Shown one piece after another: positions 9,453-18,104 of a stretch of DNA of 64,000 nucleotides. A program made the position numbers and the translations under genes. The DNA lies in assembly GCF_025561425.1 (NCBI RefSeq), contig NZ_CP094824.1, positions 310,001-374,000 of the forward strand, in the 5' to 3' direction. This stretch comes from Mammaliicoccus sciuri (GTDB lineage: Bacteria > Bacillota > Bacilli > Staphylococcales > Staphylococcaceae). The notes beneath the pieces were generated by a model, which saw only the letters and a program-made list of their open reading frames with translations, was not told the DNA's origin and made no database searches. How positions within the stretch are numbered: the first letter of the stretch is position 1; each line of letters opens with the position of its first letter.

Positions 9453-12400
9453 ATGACAACACAACACGAGCACAACAAGAATCGTTCAACAATCAAGAAG
9501 CAACATCATTTTTCTATTAGAAAATTGTCGGGAGGGATAGCTTCTATTGCTATTGGTGCGACTTTATTTTTAGGAGCAGGTCAAACAGCTAATGCAATGG
9601 AAGATAAAGTTGATACAGTAAATGAAGCAACGACTGCTACAGACGATAATCAAAGTGAACCAGTTGCGTCAGACGATGCTACAGCTACTGAAAAAGCAGA
9701 AGCACCAGCTGCAGAAAATACAGATGATGAAGCTACTCCTAATACTGATGTAGCTGAAGAAAATGAAGTGACTGAAGCGGGAGATACAAACTCAGCACCA
9801 GATTCTGAAGAAACACCAGCTTTAAATAAAGAAACGTCAGTAACTAAAGACGAGGAAACATTAACTTCATCTAAAGAATCGAATGAATCAGAAGACAAAG
9901 TAGCAACTGAAGAAACAGCTACTGCTCAACCAACACGTTCAACTGCAACAACTGCAGCGACTACTGATAAAGGGAAAAGTACTGTATCTGAAGAAAACGA
10001 AGCGCATGACTTTGGATTTATTGTTAAGAAAGAAGCAGAAGATGCAAAATCAGTAATGGATGATTATTTAGAACATCCTTCAAAAGTAAGCCATGAAAAT
10101 GGAAAAACATATGTGAATTTCACATTATTACACCCTAACTGGTGGAAAATGTTTGAATTATATAATGGTGATGAAAAACTTAATATGACAACATTAGAAG
10201 AAAATGATGAAAAGCGTGTTGTTAAAGTTGAAGTACCATCAGGCGTTTCAGAACTTACATCAAAAGTACATATCGTTGTACCATTTATTAACTATGACAA
10301 CAAATATACAACACGCGTTATTTTTGATGAAGCAGTTCCAGAAGCACCTAAAGTAGAAACAGAATCACCGAAAGAGGAGACACCAAAAGCAGAACCGGAA
10401 GCTCCAAAAGAAGAAACACCAAGTGAAGATACAGAAGATCAAGATGAGAATTTAGTATCTGCAAATAAAGAAGGACAAGACTTCGGTTTCATTGTGAAAA
10501 AAGAAAAAGAAGATGCAAGATCAGTTTCAGATCGTTATTTTGAACATCCTTCAATAATAAGTCATGAAAATGGAAAAACATTTGTTACTTTTACATTGAA
10601 ACGTCCTGATTTTTGGAAGAAGTTTGAATTATATAATGGTGATGAAAAACTAAATACTACAATTATAGAAGATACTGAAGAGAAACGTGTTGTTAAGGTT
10701 GAAGTACCTACAGGTGTATCAGCACTTACACCTAAATTACATTTATATCTCCCTTATGGTGATACCTATGATTACGATATTACAACACGCGTCGTTTTTG
10801 ATAAAGCTATTCCAGATGGATCTCAAGTAGCTCCAGAAGCACCAAAATCCGATGCAGAGACTCCAAAAGCAGTTCCAGAAGCACCTAAAACTGATACGGA
10901 AACACCAAAAGCGGATCAAGAGCAAACTTCTAAATTAAGAGAAGATATTAAAAATAAAGAAATCCATAATAAGACAGTTGATGGTGAAAAACGACCAATT
11001 AACTTTAAAGTAATTAATCCTAAAGATAATTCAGAAATATTCTATTATGCTGCTATGATTAAAGATCCAGCAAATATTGTTTTTGATGGAGATCGACCTA
11101 TTTTAGAATTACGTGTAGATGCACCTTCTACATGGTTAGAATTTGACTTATTTGATGGCGATAAAAAATTAGACTACGACGTTGTTTCATATGATACTGA
11201 AAATGAAGTAGCAACTATTATAGTTAAAGTTAATGAGAACACGAAAGAATTAAACGTAAAAGGAACTGCACTTGCACTAGGTAGTAAGACTGAACATGAG
11301 CTTGGTCATATCGTATTTGATAAACCAATTACTAAAGATGCTTCTAATTATGCAACAGCAGATGATTATAAGAAACAAAAAGATAGAGAGAAATATGATA
11401 AAGCTATTACTTTAGAAGATAAAGTGCGTGAGCTTGAGAAATTAATTGATAAAGTTTCTGATGATGAAAAACCACAACTTCAAGAAGAATTAAAAGGACT
11501 TAAAGATAAATTAGCTAGAGAATTAGAAACTGCGGTTACAGAATTTGAAAAAGCACTAGTTACGAATGTAGATACTTCAAACGCAGAAGATAGAAACTTT
11601 AAAGTTTTACACAGTTCTAAAGAGGATCAATCTCATATGGACTTTGAAGTAGAACACCCAGCTAAATTAGTTGAATATAATGGTAAGAAGATGTTAGCCG
11701 TTACATTAAAACATGATTCAATGTGGAAAGATTTCCAAGTAGAAGGTGAAGATGGATATAAACGTCCTATTACAATTAGTAAAGATAGTGAAAAAGATAC
11801 AAGAACAATCTTATTCCCTGTTGTAGAAGGTAAAGATTTCTATAATGCAATCATTAAAATTCATTTAATAACACCACATATTGAATATGAAGGATCATAC
11901 CATGTAAGAATTAAGGACTTAGGAGATGCAGCTGAAACAGCAACGCCAGAACCAACACCAAGTACAGAACCAGCACCTGCACCAACGTCAGAACCAAGTC
12001 CAGCTCCAGATAATAAACAAGAGCCGGCAAAAGATCAGCCATCAACAGCAACACCAGATCAAAAACCAGCTCCAACAACTGATCAAAAACAAGAACCAAC
12101 AGTTAAACCAGATCAAAAACCAGAGCCTGTTGTTAATGTAAGCACTAAACCAACAACTGAGCCAGCAAAAGATCAAGTTAAAACAAATAAAGAAGAACAA
12201 AAATCAGTTGAGCCAGTAGCAAGCAAAGATAAAGTTGAACCAGCAAAACAAGAAGGAAGTAAAGAAAAAGCAGAAACTGAATCAACAAAACAAGAATCAA
12301 GTAAAGAAAAAGCAACAACTGAACAACCAAAAGAACAAGCTAAGAAACAAGAAAATAAAAATGAACTACCAAATACAGGTGAGCTTGATAATACACAATA

Positions 12401-12479
12401 TGCATTATTTGGATCACTTATTGCAGGATTAGGTTCATTATTCTTCATTGGTAGAAGAAAAACAAAAAATAGTAAATAA
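9453..12479 (+). CDS. cell-wall-anchored NEAT protein, IsdB/IsdH-like haemoglobin and haem receptor with four NEAT domains
   Basis: This 1008-residue surface protein should capture haemoglobin or haem under iron starvation. It has a YSIRK-type signal peptide (FSIRKLSGG near residue 24, cleavage after A-N-A), an acidic Thr/Glu/Ala-rich region, NEAT1 at about 186-297, NEAT2 at 342-454, NEAT3 at 512-626, a helical linker at 640-705, NEAT4 at 713-822, a Pro/Lys repeat stalk, and an LPNTG sortase signal near 970 with a membrane helix and RRK tail. NEAT3-linker-NEAT4 follows the IsdB plan: F-Y-Y-A in NEAT3 sits where IsdB has its haemoglobin-binding loop, and NEAT4 keeps the Y-x-x-x-Y haem motif. 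NEAT1 has Y-D-N-K-Y; NEAT2 has isoleucine for the second tyrosine. ATG 9453 is preferred over 9447 by spacing from GGGAG. No isdCDEF genes are nearby. Confidence 0.92.
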   Translation: MTTQHEHNKNRSTIKKQHHFSIRKLSGGIASIAIGATLFLGAGQTANAMEDKVDTVNEATTATDDNQSEPVASDDATATEKAEAPAAENTDDEATPNTDVAEENEVTEAGDTNSAPDSEETPALNKETSVTKDEETLTSSKESNESEDKVATEETATAQPTRSTATTAATTDKGKSTVSEENEAHDFGFIVKKEAEDAKSVMDDYLEHPSKVSHENGKTYVNFTLLHPNWWKMFELYNGDEKLNMTTLEENDEKRVVKVEVPSGVSELTSKVHIVVPFINYDNKYTTRVIFDEAVPEAPKVETESPKEETPKAEPEAPKEETPSEDTEDQDENLVSANKEGQDFGFIVKKEKEDARSVSDRYFEHPSIISHENGKTFVTFTLKRPDFWKKFELYNGDEKLNTTIIEDTEEKRVVKVEVPTGVSALTPKLHLYLPYGDTYDYDITTRVVFDKAIPDGSQVAPEAPKSDAETPKAVPEAPKTDTETPKADQEQTSKLREDIKNKEIHNKTVDGEKRPINFKVINPKDNSEIFYYAAMIKDPANIVFDGDRPILELRVDAPSTWLEFDLFDGDKKLDYDVVSYDTENEVATIIVKVNENTKELNVKGTALALGSKTEHELGHIVFDKPITKDASNYATADDYKKQKDREKYDKAITLEDKVRELEKLIDKVSDDEKPQLQEELKGLKDKLARELETAVTEFEKALVTNVDTSNAEDRNFKVLHSSKEDQSHMDFEVEHPAKLVEYNGKKMLAVTLKHDSMWKDFQVEGEDGYKRPITISKDSEKDTRTILFPVVEGKDFYNAIIKIHLITPHIEYEGSYHVRIKDLGDAAETATPEPTPSTEPAPAPTSEPSPAPDNKQEPAKDQPSTATPDQKPAPTTDQKQEPTVKPDQKPEPVVNVSTKPTTEPAKDQVKTNKEEQKSVEPVASKDKVEPAKQEGSKEKAETESTKQESSKEKATTEQPKEQAKKQENKNELPNTGELDNTQYALFGSLIAGLGSLFFIGRRKTKNSK

Positions 12480-12511
12480 AAATGAGACATAAATAATAGT
12501 CTAGTATCATT

Positions 12512-12549
12512 CCAACAAAGTCATTCATGTGATTTTGTTGGCATTTTTT
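12512..12549 (+). terminator. Rho-independent terminator after NEAT protein gene
   Basis: CCAACAAAGTCA (12512-12523) pairs with TGATTTTGTTGG (12530-12541), followed by a T run. Confidence 0.85.
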
Positions 12550-12581
12550 ATGAGCAGTTGTGATGGGAAGTGCAAATAAGG

Positions 12582-12780
12582 AGTCCAGTAATTACACTTC
12601 GGCCGAGTTTTGTAATTAAGGGGGTTCATAGTAACACTTCGTTCGAGTTTTGTAATTATGGAGGTTCATAGTAACACTTCGGCAGAGTTTTGTAATTATA
12701 GGGGTCCATAGTAACACTTCGGCAGAGTTTTGTAATTATAGTCGTCCATAGTAACACTTCGACAGAGTTTTGTAACTAAC
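12582..12780. repeat. tandem array B: 40-bp units, 5 copies
   Basis: The core CACTTCG recurs at 12595, 12635, 12675, 12715 and 12755, an exact 40-base period. The first copy is a hairpin with stem TAATTACA / TGTAATTA around a CTTCGGCCGAGTTT loop. Later copies keep the right arm TGTAATTA, while the left arm has changed to AGTAACA, weakening the stem. Confidence 0.9.
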
Positions 12781-12785
12781 GCCCT

Positions 12786-12862
12786 CGTTACGAACAAGTT
12801 TGGGCGAAAGTGTTCACAAGAGCCCCGTTATGAACAAGTTTGGGCGAAAGTGTTCACAAGAA
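12786..12862. repeat. tandem array C: 40-bp hairpin unit, 2 copies, abutting array B
   Basis: CGTTAYGAACAAGTTTGGGC recurs at 12786 and 12826 (40-base period). Each copy has the stem TGAACA / TGTTCA (CGAACA in the first) around AGTTTGGGCGAAAG. The spacer AGCCCCGT also occurs in array D at 41.5 kb. The following 130 bases to about 12990 are almost free of G on the plus strand and hold no recognisable feature. Confidence 0.85.
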
Positions 12863-13021
12863 ACTACAACACCGGCAATAATCCACAACACCCGTAGCAC
12901 CCATAGCACCCATAGAACCTGCAACAACCCTCATCACACTCATTCCCCATATCCTTCCTCATTCTCCATATCTTTCTCCTATAAATTCATCTTGTATATT
13001 AATGATATGAGGAGGATAATA

Positions 13022-13042
13022 ATGTTTAAATATAGAAAATGA
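13022..13042 (+). CDS. possible 6-codon leader ORF coupled to the MFS gene
   Basis: ATG 13022 has an excellent GAGGAGG site (13009-13015) at the right distance and reads M-F-K-Y-R-K-stop. Its TGA overlaps the ribosome-binding site GAGGTG of the next gene, so ribosomes ending here would be placed at the transporter start. It may be a translational-coupling leader or a decayed start. No homologue is recognised. Confidence 0.4.
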   Translation: MFKYRK

Positions 13043-13052
13043 GGTGCATAAA

Positions 13053-14231
13053 TTGTCAGCAAATAAAGCATATAAACAATTACTACTAGGAATGTTATCA
13101 CTATTTATTGTCATGGCAATTGGGCGATTTTCGTACACGCCTATTTTACCTTTTATGCAAAAGGCGACTCATTTAACAAACGAAAATGCTGGTTTACTGG
13201 CTACGGTCAATTACTTAGGATATTTAATTGGTGCGATGATTCCGACCTTTTTAATTTTTAAAAGTAAAGTAGTAGATTTAAAAATTTACTTAATAATCAA
13301 TATTATCTCTGTTCTATTGATGGGTGTTACGCAAGGTTTTCTTGTATGGAATATTTTAAGATTCATTGCTGGCATTACAAGTGGTACTGTATTTGTGTTA
13401 GCTTCAAATGTTGTGCTCGAGTCTTTAAATAAAGGTGGTAAATCTCATTTATCTGGATTCTTATATAGTGGTGTAGGGATTGGTATATTTTCAAGTAGTA
13501 TATTTATTCAAATTTATACGGATTATAATACTTGGGCATCAACATGGGTTATCTTAGGTATCGCTTCATTGATACTAGGCTTAATTGTTATATGCTTTAT
13601 GAAAGAAATTGAAGAACCAGTTAACTTAGAACAAAAGACAATACATATAAATGGTCAAAATAGCGCATTATATACAAAATGGTTTATGGTATGTTTCTCA
13701 ATTGCTTATTTATTAGAAGGTGCAGGATATATTGTCACAGGTACATTCTTAGTTGCGATTGTTGAATCTATTCCTGACTTAAAAGAGTATGCAGCACTTA
13801 GTTGGATGTTTGTTGGTATGGCAGCAATACCTTCATGTGTATTATGGTCTATTTTAGGCAATAAAATTGGATTTATTAAAGCAATATATTTAGCGTTCAT
13901 TCTTCAAATTATAGGCGTGATTTTACCAGTGTTTTCGCATAATATTATAAGCTTAATCATTAGTTCATGTCTGTTTGGTGGGACATTCCTAGGATTAACG
14001 ACTTTATTTATGTCGCGTGGTCAGCTCATGAGTGCTATCTCAGGAAGAAATTTAGTCGCTTTACTAACATTTATCTATAGTCTCGGACAAGTTGTAGCAC
14101 CTTACTTTGCAGGTATTCTTATCGGAAGTTCTAATAACTATATTGGCGCATTGATATTTGCCTCTTCATTATTAATACTCGCTCTTGTCGCAATATTTAT
14201 GAGCATAAGACCATATCAACCTAAAAGTTAG
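13053..14231 (+). CDS. MFS transporter, YbfB/YjiJ family
   Basis: The 392-residue protein has about 12 hydrophobic helices and the YbfB/YjiJ-type N-terminus, including A-I-G-R-F-S-Y-T-P-I-L-P-F-M near residue 20 and a G-Y-L-I-G segment in helix 2. TTG 13053 is chosen because GAGGTG (13041-13046) is 6 bases upstream; GTG 13044 lies inside that site. The substrate is unknown. No terminator is obvious after it, but a cre site and the GntR operator of the next unit follow, so it is likely a separate transcription unit. Confidence 0.8.
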   Translation: MSANKAYKQLLLGMLSLFIVMAIGRFSYTPILPFMQKATHLTNENAGLLATVNYLGYLIGAMIPTFLIFKSKVVDLKIYLIINIISVLLMGVTQGFLVWNILRFIAGITSGTVFVLASNVVLESLNKGGKSHLSGFLYSGVGIGIFSSSIFIQIYTDYNTWASTWVILGIASLILGLIVICFMKEIEEPVNLEQKTIHINGQNSALYTKWFMVCFSIAYLLEGAGYIVTGTFLVAIVESIPDLKEYAALSWMFVGMAAIPSCVLWSILGNKIGFIKAIYLAFILQIIGVILPVFSHNIISLIISSCLFGGTFLGLTTLFMSRGQLMSAISGRNLVALLTFIYSLGQVVAPYFAGILIGSSNNYIGALIFASSLLILALVAIFMSIRPYQPKS

Positions 14232-14253
14232 AGTAGTGCAAATATACATTTTT

Positions 14254-14267
14254 ATAAAGCGTTTACA
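14254..14267 (+). promoter_or_regulatory. probable cre (CcpA) site of the galactoside operon
   Basis: ATAAAGCGTTTACA matches the cre consensus TGWAANCGNTNWCA at 12 of 14 positions, upstream of the GntR gene and the sugar operon. Catabolite repression of this operon is therefore expected. Confidence 0.6.
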
Positions 14268-14293
14268 TTTTTGAAAGAATGATTTATAATTAA

Positions 14294-14311
14294 AACTGGT
14301 TATAACCAGTT
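14294..14311. promoter_or_regulatory. GntR operator 1 (perfect 18-bp palindrome)
   Basis: AACTGGTTATAACCAGTT is a perfect palindrome 18 bases before the GntR start. A related site occurs before agaS (15055). This is the size and style of HutC/GntR operators, so autoregulation is inferred. Confidence 0.8.
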
Positions 14312-14329
14312 GGAATAGGAATGATTGAG

Positions 14330-15040
14330 ATGTTAAAAAATACACATTTATATTATCAAGTTTATGCAAAAATTAAAGATAAGATTATTTCAGGTGAATA
14401 CAAAGAAGGAGACAAGTTACCTTCAGAACGAAAGCTTTGCGATGAATACGAAGTTAGCAGAATAACGATTAGAGAAGCGCTAGATAACTTAGAAGCAGAA
14501 AGTTTAATTCAAAGAGAGCATGGTAAAGGGTCTTTTGTATTAGGTAATCAATATAATCAGAAGATGAACAATCTATATAGCTTCAAAGATGAAGTTGAAA
14601 AAAGCGGCGACAAAGCAAGTACAAAGGTAATAAGTATTCAAAGAGTAAAGCCTAGTATTTATATTCAAGAAAAAATGCAGCTCAAATCATTTCAAGAAGT
14701 GTATGAACTTAAAAGGTTAAGATTAGCCAATGATAAACCGTTAGTATTTGAGACTAGCTACTTACCTTTAAAGAATTGCGAAGGGTTAGATCGATTTGAT
14801 TTTAATGAAGTATCATTATACGAAACATTAAATACGCATTACCAAATTCAAATCAATCATGCTTATGAAACATTAACAGCAAAAAATATAACTAAAGAAC
14901 AAGCGCAACATTTAGAAAAACATGTTAATGATCCATGTATGTTTATAGAAAGATATAGTTTTGTAAATGATGAGATTATTGAGTACACAGAGAGTGTTGC
15001 AAGCGGTAAAGACTATAAGTACACAGTAGACTTAATATAG
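14330..15040 (+). CDS. GntR-family (HutC/UTRA) repressor of the galactoside operon
   Basis: The 236-residue protein has an N-terminal winged helix (residues about 8-70) with K-L-P-S-E-R-K-L-C, S-R-I-T-I-R-E-A-L and the wing R-E-H-G-K-G-S-F, followed by a UTRA effector-binding domain. UTRA regulators usually bind phosphosugars. It opens the operon that follows; the palindrome at 14294 and the similar site at 15055 are its probable operators. ATG 14330 is preferred over 14321 because TAGGAA lies about 10 bases upstream. The gene order resembles the pneumococcal bgaC locus, which also has a GntR regulator. Confidence 0.88.
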   Translation: MLKNTHLYYQVYAKIKDKIISGEYKEGDKLPSERKLCDEYEVSRITIREALDNLEAESLIQREHGKGSFVLGNQYNQKMNNLYSFKDEVEKSGDKASTKVISIQRVKPSIYIQEKMQLKSFQEVYELKRLRLANDKPLVFETSYLPLKNCEGLDRFDFNEVSLYETLNTHYQIQINHAYETLTAKNITKEQAQHLEKHVNDPCMFIERYSFVNDEIIEYTESVASGKDYKYTVDLI

Positions 15041-15054
15041 TCTTTATATATACA

Positions 15055-15070
15055 AACTGGTTATGACAAC
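15055..15070. promoter_or_regulatory. GntR operator 2 before agaS
   Basis: AACTGGTTATGACAAC shares its first ten bases with the palindrome at 14294 but has a degenerate right half. It lies 26 bases before the agaS start. Confidence 0.55.
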
Positions 15071-15095
15071 ATTACCAATATTGGAGGGGAAAGTA

Positions 15096-16196
15096 TTGTT
15101 AAACACAACGGACACATATTCGGAGATTAAACAACAACCTGAAATGTGGCAATTAACAGAAGAAATTATTAAAGATATTAAATCAGATTTTGATGAATTT
15201 ATTAAAGATATAGAGAAAAATGCAACTGGGAAGTTAAAGGTACTATTTACGGGTGCAGGGTCATCAGCGTATGTCGGAGATATTTTAAGAACAGCAATTG
15301 ATACGAAACATCTGCCTAAGTGGGATTTTGAATCTGTACCAACGACACACTTTGTTACGAGTCCTGAAGCGTATATAGATTCAGAAACGACGTATTTAAT
15401 TGTGTCATTTGCTAGATCTGGTAATAGTCCTGAAACGAAAGCCACGATTGATTTAATCGAGCAATTATCAGATAACGTACATCATCTATTTATCACAAAT
15501 AATAAAAGTGGTTATTTAGCAACAGAAGAAAGTTTAAAACATGTTTTTAAAGTGATTCTGCCTAAACAAACAAATGATAAATCGCTAGCAATGACATCAA
15601 GCTTTTCTTCAATGCTTGTAGCAGGTTATTTATTATTTAATGGATCGATTACGAATGGCTTTTATGATACTGCAGACTCGCTATTTGATTATTTGGAAGA
15701 ACTAGCAGATCAAACATTACAAAAATCATTTGAAAAAGTATTTTACGTAGGAACTGGTTTGTTAGGTGAACTTACTAAAGAAGTTAGCTTAAAATTAAAC
15801 GAACTAACAGGCGGTCATGTTGAGATTGCTAGAGAAACGACATTAGGGTTTAGACATGGTCCTAAAGCAGGACTAAAGAAAGGGTCTATTTTTATATTGC
15901 TTAGAAGTAATGAAATGTATAAACGTGACTATGAAAGTGATTTGTTGCATGAAGTAAATAAAGTTAAAGATAAGTATCAGTTGCTTGTCTTAGATGGTCA
16001 ATCTTCAGAAGAAAGTACACAAATACCGAATATTGAGGATTATAACGACTTTGAAATAGGGCTGATTTATTTAATGTTTGGTCAATTACTAGCAAGCAAA
16101 AAATCTATAGAACTTGGCTTGAATCCTGATAATCCGAGTCCAGATGGCTTTATCAATCGTGTTGTTAAAGGGGTAACAATATATTCATATAGCTAA
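15096..16196 (+). CDS. agaS: AgaS-type SIS-domain sugar isomerase/deaminase
   Basis: The 366-residue protein has two SIS domains. The first shows L-F-T-G-A-G-S-S-A-Y-V-G-D at about residues 51-63 and V-S-F-A-R-S-G-N-S-P-E; the second shows the phosphosugar-site R-H-G-P-K-A-G-L. AgaS proteins are described as galactosamine-6-phosphate deaminase/isomerases yielding tagatose 6-phosphate, which feeds the next two genes. TTG 15096 is chosen because GGAGGGG (15083-15089) is 6 bases upstream; an upstream ATG at 15063 lies inside the operator and has no ribosome-binding site. Confidence 0.85.
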   Translation: MLNTTDTYSEIKQQPEMWQLTEEIIKDIKSDFDEFIKDIEKNATGKLKVLFTGAGSSAYVGDILRTAIDTKHLPKWDFESVPTTHFVTSPEAYIDSETTYLIVSFARSGNSPETKATIDLIEQLSDNVHHLFITNNKSGYLATEESLKHVFKVILPKQTNDKSLAMTSSFSSMLVAGYLLFNGSITNGFYDTADSLFDYLEELADQTLQKSFEKVFYVGTGLLGELTKEVSLKLNELTGGHVEIARETTLGFRHGPKAGLKKGSIFILLRSNEMYKRDYESDLLHEVNKVKDKYQLLVLDGQSSEESTQIPNIEDYNDFEIGLIYLMFGQLLASKKSIELGLNPDNPSPDGFINRVVKGVTIYSYS

Positions 16197-16208
16197 AGGG
16201 TGAGAAGA

Positions 16209-17144
16209 ATGATTTTGACCAATACATTAAATCCATCTATCGATATCAGCTATCAAGTTGAAAGTCTTGAAATTGGGGCGGTGCATAGACCAACGTAAAT
16301 GATTAAAAATGCTGGCGGTAAAGGTATAAATGTAACGAAAGTTCTAGATGATTTAGGTGCAGACGTGATAGCTACAGGTTATTTAGGTGGAACGAATGGA
16401 CAGTGGATTCAAACACAACTCGAACAAAGAAATATTCAGCTTCAATTCATAGATATAGAAGATAATACAAGACAGTGTATTGCCATTAACGATGGTGAAC
16501 ATCAAACGGAAATTCTTGAAGGTGGACCTGAAGTATCAGAAGCATCGCAAGCGTTGTATCTTAAACAATTGGAGGATATTGCGCATCAGTACAAAGTTGT
16601 AACCATCAGTGGAAGCACACCTAAGTTAATGAATCAGTCAAAGACTGCATATATGATTAAAATTTTAAATACATTAACGAATAGTTACAACATTGTCGAT
16701 ATAGATGGACAATCGTTAAAAGGAATTTTAGGACAGAATGCTCATATTTATGCGATAAAGCCTAACCAATCAGAATTTGAAGACTTAGTTAATCAGAAGG
16801 GGTTAAGTCACCAAGACATTATCAAGATTCTTAAAACAAATCAGTTGTTTAAAGATGTGGACGTATTTGTAACGCTTGGTTCTGAAGGTGCGATTATTAA
16901 ATTGAAAGAGACGATTTACAAAGCAACTTTACCAAACATAAATGCGGTTAATCCTGTAGGTTCAGGAGATGCTACTGTAGCAGGTATCGCTTATAGTATG
17001 AAGCATGATTTAGATCCTGTAACGACAATTCAAACAGCTTTAGCGTGTGGTACATCAAATGCGATGAAGGCTGCAACGGGAAAAATCATTCAACAAGAAG
17101 TGGATGATTTAATCAAAAAAGTGGGAGTGGAGAAATTAGGATGA
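16209..17144 (+). pseudogene. lacC: tagatose-6-phosphate kinase (LacC/PfkB family) with in-frame stop
   Basis: The PfkB-family kinase phosphorylates tagatose 6-phosphate to the 1,6-bisphosphate. ATG 16209 starts M-I-L-T-N-T-L-N-P-S-I-D-I-S-Y, a normal LacC N-terminus, and the frame reaches 17144 (311 codons, family length) except for TAA at 16296-16298, codon 30. The frame is not shifted, so this is a substitution, not an indel. Downstream the protein keeps N-A-G-G-K-G-I-N-V-T and the catalytic N-P-V-G-S-G-D-A-T-V-A-G. A restart at ATG 16299 would lack the first strand. It overlaps lacD by 4 bases (ATGA). Confidence 0.87.
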
Positions 17145-18082
17145 CAAATAAAGATATTAATAAACTCGTCGATGACAAAGGGATATTCGCTGCAATTGCT
17201 GTTGACCAAAGAGGGGCACTCAAAAGATTACTAGGTGAACAAGGAACGGATGACAACGTTGCATTATTTAAAAAGCTTGTATCTGAAACACTTTCGCCAA
17301 GTGGTTCTAGTATTCTATTAGACCCTGAATATGGTAAAGATGGCATACAAGCTAAGGCTAAAGATGCTGGATTAATTTTAGCTTATGAACAAACTGGATA
17401 CGATAAATCAGTAGTCGGTAGAATACCAAGATTAGTTGAAGGTATGTCTGTTAAACAATTAAAAGAGATGGGTGCTGACGGTATTAAATTACTCATCTAT
17501 TATGACGTCGATGAGCCGGATGATATTAATGATGTAAAGAAAGATTTAGTGCAACAAGTTGGACAAGAAACGGTCGAAGAGAATATTCCATTCCTATTAG
17601 AAATCTTAACTTATGATGATCAAATAGGTGATGAAAAAGGTCGATCGTATGCTCAAGTTAGACCACATAAAGTGATAGAGGCGATGAAAGCTTTTAATGA
17701 TGAAAAGTATAACGTCGATGTACTTAAAGTTGAAACACCCGTTAATATGAACTATGTCGAAAGTTTTGCAGAAGACTATGTCTTTAGTAAAGATGAAGCG
17801 GCATCATATTTTAAAGAACAAGACAGCGCAACTTCAATACCTTACATATATTTAAGTGGGGGATTAACTTCACAACAATTTAAAGATACACTTGTCTTCG
17901 CACATGAAAATGGTGCGCATTTCAATGGTGTATTGTGTGGACGTGCAACATGGCAAGGTGAAACTGTTGTACTCAAAGAACAAGGTCAAGAAGCTGCTAA
18001 AGAATGGTTGAACAGTGAAGGCATTCATAATTTAAAAACGCTCAATGACATCATACAGAAGACAGCAACTCCAATAAGATAA
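17141..18082 (+). CDS. lacD: tagatose 1,6-bisphosphate aldolase, class I
   Basis: The 313-residue protein is a LacD-type class I aldolase that splits tagatose 1,6-bisphosphate into dihydroxyacetone phosphate and glyceraldehyde 3-phosphate. Visible features are I-A-V-D-Q-R-G-A-L near residue 18 and V-D-V-L-K-V-E-T-P near residue 200, which carries the Schiff-base lysine. The start overlaps the lacC stop, implying translational coupling. It is intact although its upstream partner kinase is broken. Confidence 0.9.
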   Translation: MTNKDINKLVDDKGIFAAIAVDQRGALKRLLGEQGTDDNVALFKKLVSETLSPSGSSILLDPEYGKDGIQAKAKDAGLILAYEQTGYDKSVVGRIPRLVEGMSVKQLKEMGADGIKLLIYYDVDEPDDINDVKKDLVQQVGQETVEENIPFLLEILTYDDQIGDEKGRSYAQVRPHKVIEAMKAFNDEKYNVDVLKVETPVNMNYVESFAEDYVFSKDEAASYFKEQDSATSIPYIYLSGGLTSQQFKDTLVFAHENGAHFNGVLCGRATWQGETVVLKEQGQEAAKEWLNSEGIHNLKTLNDIIQKTATPIR

Positions 18083-18104
18083 ACAAAGAACAGGTGGTGT
18101 AAAG

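Noticed and set aside
12800-13042. 80-codon plus-strand ORF overlapping arrays B/C and the transporter leader
   Set aside because: It is made from repeat sequence and a Cys/His/Pro/Thr-rich, G-poor tract, has no ribosome-binding site and no recognisable features.
15063-15095. Extended agaS start at ATG 15063
   Set aside because: It lies inside the GntR operator-like site and has no ribosome-binding site; TTG 15096 has an ideal one.
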